Source of the DNA: CAWAWP01 sp963841205
Lineage (GTDB): Bacteria; Chloroflexota; Ktedonobacteria; Ktedonobacterales; JADMIN01
Direction of reading: 5' to 3'
Length of the DNA stretch: 64,000 nucleotides
Assembly (NCBI GenBank): GCA_963841205.1
Contig: CAWJCH010000019.1
Location: forward strand, 62,001 to 126,000
Shown piece by piece: positions 59,690 to 64,000 of this stretch. The position numbers and the translations under genes were made by a program. The stretch's first letter is position 1. Every line of letters begins with the position of its first letter. Below the pieces are notes generated by a model. The model worked only from the letters and a program-made list of their open reading frames with translations, was not told the origin of the DNA and made no database searches.

Positions 59690-59974
59690 ATGAAAAGGTA
59701 CAGCTACGAAGGCATACTGCGCGCTGTAGGCCAGGTGCTTGATGAAGCTGAAGCGCGGAGCTTCTCCATCGAGGATGTCGAGAACGGCCTCGTCATCCGG
59801 GCGAGGAGCGGCAACGAACCGGAACTCACCCTCAACTTCGAGCTTGCCGACCTTGTAGAATTGTTGGATAGCCGAAGCCTCGTCGAAGGCGCCGCCCGTC
59901 ACGAGCGCACCTACAACGAAGGCACGCTGGCCGACTTCCTCGCGCGCCACGAGCTTGTGGGCGTGGGCGCATAA
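59690..59974 (+). CDS. Conserved-looking hypothetical protein (94 aa)
   Basis: 94 residues, acidic. MKRYSYEGILRAVGQVLDEA is followed by FSIEDVENGLVIRARSGNEPELTLNFELADLVELLDSR and an ADFLARHEL end. A helix plus a beta-hairpin and a helix; no Cys, no membrane segment. Start 59690 has only a distant purine run (GGAGG at -20), so it may use weak initiation. A strong terminator follows 23 bases after its stop. Function unknown. Confidence 0.6.
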   Translation: MKRYSYEGILRAVGQVLDEAEARSFSIEDVENGLVIRARSGNEPELTLNFELADLVELLDSRSLVEGAARHERTYNEGTLADFLARHELVGVGA

Positions 59975-59996
59975 GCCCGCGGTGCAACGCACTAAC

Positions 59997-60034
59997 AAAG
60001 AGAACCGGCTCCCGAGCGGGAGCCGGTTCTCTTT
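59997..60034 (+). terminator. Strong hairpin terminator, 18-bp perfect stem
   Basis: AAAGAGAACCGGCTCCCG (59997-60014) pairs exactly with 60017-60034, ending in TTT; on either strand an A/T run leads out of the hairpin, so it can terminate both ways. It ends the 59690 transcript. Confidence 0.85.
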
Positions 60035-60073
60035 AGAGCAACTCCTGCTCAATCGTCGCAGAACGTGTAGCGG

Positions 60074-60213
60074 ACTGATGGACTGTTCTCTTGGGATGCG
60101 GACACCATGCTGTCGGGGCTCCCCTCTCCCCGCGGGGAGCGGCGGGGTCCCCACGGGGGGCTTGGCCGGTGGCGAGGCCACCCGTCCGCCGTCAAGAGGA
60201 AAAGTCCATCAGT
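60074..60213. repeat. Palindromic element of about 140 bp upstream of alaS
   Basis: The ends ACTGATGGACTGTTCTCTTG (60074-60093) and CAAGAGGAAAAGTCCATCAG (60193-60212) are near-perfect inverted repeats. Between them nested hairpins occur (for example CTCCCCGCGGGGAG near 60124). It has no ORF. It could be a small inverted-repeat transposable element or a structured RNA. Confidence 0.6.
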
Positions 60214-60310
60214 GCCGCGATCTCGCACAACAGCGACCCGGCACGACTCGGTAGAACGTCCCACCGCTGGCACGGCAACCGATCGTCTCCATCCGAGCAG
60301 GCTGCGAGCG

Positions 60311-60340
60311 TTGCGGGCCAGGGCGCACCCCGTGTATAAT
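60311..60340 (+). promoter_or_regulatory. Sigma-70-type promoter for alaS
   Basis: TTGCGG (60311-60316), 18-base spacer, TATAAT (60335-60340). It lies 166 bases upstream of the alaS ATG. No T-box motif is present in this leader. Confidence 0.75.
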
Positions 60341-60505
60341 GAGGGGCACGCCATCGCCCAGGGGTCCAGTGGTGGTCGGCACGCAGCGCGTGGTCATCGC
60401 GCTTGCAAGGAGACGTGTGGCTGGCGTCCGCGAACGCTCCCCGTCGCTCGACCGCGGACTCTCCCGCTATTTCCCCACTCATTTCAGGAATTCGAGGGCA
60501 GATTA

Positions 60506-63217
60506 ATGCCTGCAAAGCGTTCTTCGAGCAATTCGGGGGGCGGCAAGCCGTCCTCCGCGACCAATACATCTGCCCGCGTCGCGGCGAGCGGCTCCGCAAT
60601 TCGCGCCACCTTCCTTCGTTACTTCGAGGAGAATGGGCACTACCGCATGCCCAGTTCCTCGCTGATCCCGCGCAATGATCCCACCGTGCTGTTGACCACC
60701 GCCGGCATGCAGCAGATGATCCCCTATTTCCTAGGCCAGGAAGAGCCGCCGAGCAACCGGCTGACCTCCGTGCAGAAATGTTTCCGCACCACGGACATCG
60801 AATCCGTAGGCGATGCCTCGCACCTCACCTTCTTCGAGATGCTCGGCAACTTCTCCGTAGGCCAGTATTTCAAGCGCGAGGCGATCGCCTACGCCTGGGA
60901 TTTGCTGACCAATCACTACCGCATCCCTGGCGACCGCCTCTTCCCCACCGTCCACCCCGACGACGACGAGGCGGCGCGCTACTGGCAAGAGATCGCCGGC
61001 TTCCCGGCGGGCGGTATCACGCGGCTCGTCGACAACTGGTGGGGGCCTCCCGGCGCCTCGGGTCCCTGCGGCCCGGATTCCGAGATCTACTACGACCGCG
61101 GCGCGCACCTCAGCTGCGGCAACGCCGACTGCGGCCCCGGCTGCGATCGCTGCCAGCGCTATCTTGAGATCTGGAACCTCGTGTTCATGGAGTTCTATCA
61201 GGATGCCGAGGGTAAACGCACCCCGCTGAAGCAGCCGAACATCGACACCGGCATGGGCCTTGAGCGGCTCGCGATGGTGCTGCAAGAGAAAGACTCCGTC
61301 TTCGAGACCGATCTCTTCCGGCCCATCCTCGACACCTTCGCCGCTCTCGCCGGCACCTCCTATGGCGCGCGCGCCGATCACGACCGCTCCTTGCGCGTCA
61401 TCGCCGATCACGGGCGTGCGCTCGTCTTCCTCGCCGCCGACGGCGTGCAGCCCGACAACACCGGGCGCGGCTACATCTTCCGCCGCGTGCTGCGCCGTGC
61501 CGTGCGCCACGGCAAGCTGCTCGGCCTCGAAGAGCCATTCCTCGCCCGTGCCGCCGACGCCGTCATCGACCTGATGAAGAGTCATTACTCCGAACTTATC
61601 GAGCGCCGCGACCAAATCTTGCAGACGCTCACCGCCGAGGAGGAGCGCTTCGGCCAGACGCTCAACGTCGGTCTCCAACTGCTCACCAAAGAGCTAGACG
61701 ATCTGGAGCGCCGCGGCGAGCACGAGGTCCCCGGCGAGATCGCCTTCCGCCTCTACGACACCCATGGCTTTCCCATCGAGTTGACCGAAGAGGTCGCCTC
61801 GGAGCGAGGCATGCACGTCGACCGGCCCGGTTTCGAGGGCGCCATGCAACAACAGCAAGAGCAGGCGCGTCAGAAAGACGTGTTCGCTCGCAAGCGAGAG
61901 GAGGAAGCATGGACGCATCTCGTGAAGACGCTCCCCAGCACCAATTTCAACGGGTACGGCGCGACGACCGGCAGCAGCGAGATCCTCGCCCTGCTGGTGG
62001 ACGGCAAGCCGGCGGACAGCGTGGCCGCGATCAACGGCCCGCGCGAGGCGGTGCTCGTCCTGGCGGCGACGCCGTTCTACGCGGAGGCGGGCGGCCAGAT
62101 CGGCGATACGGGGCTGATCGGCAACGACAAGGGGACTTTCCAGGTCGCCGATACCAAGCGCCCGGTGCCGGGCTTGATCGCCCACTACGGACGCCTCGTG
62201 CAGGGTACGCTGCGGGTGGGCAGCGAGGTCCGTACGGAAGTAGACGCCAAGCGCCGGCAGGCGATCATGCGCAACCACAGCGCGACCCATCTGCTCCATC
62301 GCGCCCTCAAGGACGTCCTTGGCGAGCAGACGCACCAGCAGGGCAGCCTCGTGGCGCCCGACCGGCTCCGTTTCGATTTCAATCTCCCCCGGGCGATCAC
62401 GACCGAGGAGCACCGGGAGATCGATCGACGCGTCAACGACATGGTGCTGAGCAACGCCAAGGTGAGCACCGAGGTCCTGCCGTATCGCGAGGCGATCGCG
62501 ACCGGGGCCCAGGCGCTGTTCAGCGAGAAGTACGGCGATCTGGTCCGCGTCGTGACGATGGGGCCGAGCAAGGAGCTCTGCGGCGGGACGCACGTGGGGG
62601 CGACCGGCGAGATTGGCGTCTACATGACGGCCCAGGAGGCCAGCGTCGGCGCGACGACTCGCCGGATCGAGGCGCTGACCGGCGTGGGCGCCCGGACCTG
62701 GCTGCACGACCGCAGCGACCTAGTCAACCAGGCGGCGGAACGGCTCCAGACCTCGCCCGATACCCTCGTCGAGCGCATCCAGATGCTCCAAGAGGAGCTG
62801 ACCGAGGCGCGACGCCAGCTCCGCGCGACGCAGAAGGAGCAGGGGCGCGAGGAGGCGATCCGGATCGCCGCTTCGGCCCAGGTGGTCCGCGACGTCCCGG
62901 TGGTGGCCCAGCGGGTTTCCGCGGCGGACGACCGGGCGCTGCGGGAGTTGGGCGACGCGGTCCGCAGCCGTTTGGGGCCGGGCGTGATCGTCCTGGCGGC
63001 GGCGCAGGACGACCAGGCGCGTTTCATCGTGACGATCGACGAGGCGACGACGAGTCGCGGCCTCAACGCCGGGACGATCGCCCGGATCGTGGGCGAGCGG
63101 CTTGGTGGCAAGGGGGGCGGCCGAACCGATTCGGCACAGGGCGGCAGCAAGGAGACGGCCCAGCTCGCCGCGACCCTCGCCGCCGTCCCTGAGGTGATCG
63201 CCAGCCTCCTAGGCTAG
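60506..63217 (+). CDS. alaS: Alanyl-tRNA synthetase, complete
   Basis: 903 residues. Attaches alanine to tRNA-Ala. The catalytic core is FFEMLGNFSVGQYFKREAI, PGASGPCGPDSEIYYDRG and NIDTGMGLERLAMVL. The helical domain has YIFRRVLRRAVRHGKLLG. The editing domain has HSATH (His591, His595) and CGGTH (Cys692, His696), which clear Ser and Gly. The C-Ala domain ends KGGGRTDSAQGG. A Cys-rich insert (LSCGNADCGPGCDRCQRY) occurs in the catalytic domain. The true start is ATG 60506 (MPAKRSSS), preceded by GAGGGCAG; the long upstream frame is noncoding. Unlike its truncated paralogue it is not under T-box control. Confidence 0.96.
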   Translation: MPAKRSSSNSGGGKPSSATNTSARVAASGSAIRATFLRYFEENGHYRMPSSSLIPRNDPTVLLTTAGMQQMIPYFLGQEEPPSNRLTSVQKCFRTTDIESVGDASHLTFFEMLGNFSVGQYFKREAIAYAWDLLTNHYRIPGDRLFPTVHPDDDEAARYWQEIAGFPAGGITRLVDNWWGPPGASGPCGPDSEIYYDRGAHLSCGNADCGPGCDRCQRYLEIWNLVFMEFYQDAEGKRTPLKQPNIDTGMGLERLAMVLQEKDSVFETDLFRPILDTFAALAGTSYGARADHDRSLRVIADHGRALVFLAADGVQPDNTGRGYIFRRVLRRAVRHGKLLGLEEPFLARAADAVIDLMKSHYSELIERRDQILQTLTAEEERFGQTLNVGLQLLTKELDDLERRGEHEVPGEIAFRLYDTHGFPIELTEEVASERGMHVDRPGFEGAMQQQQEQARQKDVFARKREEEAWTHLVKTLPSTNFNGYGATTGSSEILALLVDGKPADSVAAINGPREAVLVLAATPFYAEAGGQIGDTGLIGNDKGTFQVADTKRPVPGLIAHYGRLVQGTLRVGSEVRTEVDAKRRQAIMRNHSATHLLHRALKDVLGEQTHQQGSLVAPDRLRFDFNLPRAITTEEHREIDRRVNDMVLSNAKVSTEVLPYREAIATGAQALFSEKYGDLVRVVTMGPSKELCGGTHVGATGEIGVYMTAQEASVGATTRRIEALTGVGARTWLHDRSDLVNQAAERLQTSPDTLVERIQMLQEELTEARRQLRATQKEQGREEAIRIAASAQVVRDVPVVAQRVSAADDRALRELGDAVRSRLGPGVIVLAAAQDDQARFIVTIDEATTSRGLNAGTIARIVGERLGGKGGGRTDSAQGGSKETAQLAATLAAVPEVIASLLG

Positions 63218-63243
63218 CCGTCCAACAACACGTCGACCAGCAT

Positions 63244-63283
63244 GAACGCCGGCGTCGGTCCGCAAGCGACCGCGCCGGCGTTC
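63244..63283 (+). terminator. Hairpin terminator after alaS
   Basis: GAACGCCGGCG (63244-63254) pairs with CGCCGGCGTTC (63273-63283), with further pairing inside the loop (TCGGTC/GACCG). No T-tract. 26 bases after the alaS stop. Confidence 0.65.
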
Positions 63284-63428
63284 GCACGTTTCCCCGCGCT
63301 GGTACTTTTCGCGTCAAAGGAGGAGCACCTCGCGCGTCATAACGTAGAGAAGCCTAGAAGGAACGACCAGCACGCCGCCACGCCGCGGTCGCTGGAGCCA
63401 CGTGCCGAAGCCGCAACCGGAGCACCCC

Positions 63429-64000
63429 ATGACGCATTCGCTCGCCGTGCGACCCGACGCGCCGCTCGCCGCCATCCTGGCCTCACTCCAGCGCCTGCGT
63501 GCCCGCGAGGTCCTCCTACAGTTGCCCCTCGGCAAGCCGTCGCTCCTGGCGGACGACACCGCGCTCCATCAGCTCGCCCTCTTCTGCCAGCATGCCGACA
63601 AAGATCTCGCCATCATCGGCGGCAACGAGGCGCTGCGCGCGCGCGCCGTGGCCGCTGGCTTCGTCGTCGCCACCTCGCCTGAGGATCACGAGCGGAGCGC
63701 CGCGCAGCATGCGTTTCGTTGCCACTCGAATCAACCTTGGGAGGACGCCTACGCGCAATTCGCCGCACGCCGCAGCGCGAGACCGCCCCGCCCACGTCCG
63801 CGTGACGACGAGCCGCCGCTCGACGAGCCGCCAGAGTACGTGCGACGCCTCCTCGAAGAGCTGCCGGCCCTCCCCGCCGTCCTCGGCACGCCCCACACCG
63901 CGGCGATGCAGCGCAGCCATCGCACCACGCGCAAGCTGCCCGCCGTCGCCGATGAAGATCTCGTCCGCGACGCCTACGAATCGGACGAAGACTCCGTGAC
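63429..64000 (+). CDS. Unrecognised protein, 5' part only (runs off the window)
   Basis: At least 190 residues; the frame is open to the last base. ATG 63429 has CGGAGCACCCC upstream. The start, PLAAILASLQRLRAREVLLQ .. HQLALFCQHADKDLAIIGGN .. AVAAGFVVATSPEDH, has an alternating helix/strand pattern. I have seen this at the N-terminus of large Chloroflexota surface or secretion-linked proteins (a Rossmann-like domain that compares ordered 'values'). It is followed by an Arg/Pro-rich linker. Function unknown. The rest of the gene is needed. Confidence 0.6.
   Translation, partial: MTHSLAVRPDAPLAAILASLQRLRAREVLLQLPLGKPSLLADDTALHQLALFCQHADKDLAIIGGNEALRARAVAAGFVVATSPEDHERSAAQHAFRCHSNQPWEDAYAQFAARRSARPPRPRPRDDEPPLDEPPEYVRRLLEELPALPAVLGTPHTAAMQRSHRTTRKLPAVADEDLVRDAYESDEDSV

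Noticed and set aside
60107..60505. Extended N-terminus for alaS (133 extra codons)
   Set aside because: It would cross the palindromic element and the TATAAT promoter at 60335; AlaRS similarity begins after ATG 60506.
60235..60505. A second T-box upstream of the full-length alaS
   Set aside because: No AGGGTGGNACC sequence, no AGTA/GAA pair and no terminator before the gene.

Overview
The window is GC-rich DNA (estimated by eye at a little over 60% GC) from a bacterium that I place, by inference, in the Chloroflexota (Ktedonobacteria, Thermomicrobia or a related lineage). The reasons are the mix of Gram-positive style RNA regulators (a T-box and a glmS ribozyme), a type I-beta DAHP synthase, a rifampicin phosphotransferase, Cys-rich AlaRS proteins and many unrecognised membrane proteins. 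I saw no rRNA, tRNA or CRISPR array. All calls come from reading the sequence; no database search was run.

Region by region. 1-7 kb: a DUF6884-like protein, deoxyribose-phosphate aldolase, an SRPBCC protein and a double-length aldehyde dehydrogenase (deoxyribose/aldehyde catabolism). 7-10 kb: a rifampicin phosphotransferase with a 19-bp near-palindrome upstream that resembles the rifamycin-associated element. 10-19.3 kb: an accessory zone with three short relatives of one IS200/IS605-type non-autonomous element, an IS982 copy, an intact sugar-dehydrogenase lipoprotein and both halves of a broken paralogue. 19.9-27.2 kb: a 7.27-kb integrative element (serine integrase, iteron-like repeats, small DNA-binding protein, primase-polymerase, small proteins, P-loop kinase) inserted in frame-reconstructable fashion into an SDR gene that heads an SDR-VOC-QueA operon. 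29.4-31.1 kb: a decayed tnpA/tnpB insertion sequence.

31-45 kb is mostly chromosomal housekeeping: a PstS-like binding protein, a GH18-like protein, RNase HI, an SCP2 protein, TlyA, a BadF-type kinase, an Ala-specific T-box controlling a truncated alanyl-tRNA synthetase paralogue, DAHP synthase behind an attenuator-like leader, a carboxymuconolactone-decarboxylase-like protein and glmS behind a glmS ribozyme. 45.5-48.7 kb holds a multicopper oxidase pseudogene interrupted by a fourth IS200/IS605-like element and a solo tnpB. 48.9-54.7 kb carries two tandem polytopic membrane paralogues and a sensor-kinase-like protein without the usual phosphoacceptor His. 54.7-64 kb has an SDR/TPR/membrane operon, a DUF503 protein, an EamA transporter, the full-length alaS and the start of an unrecognised gene.

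The strongest candidate for something new is the integrative element. Its att core lies inside the 3' end of its own integrase gene, so integration swaps the last 16-19 codons of the recombinase. The second is the T-box-controlled AlaRS without editing domain, which coexists with a complete AlaRS.
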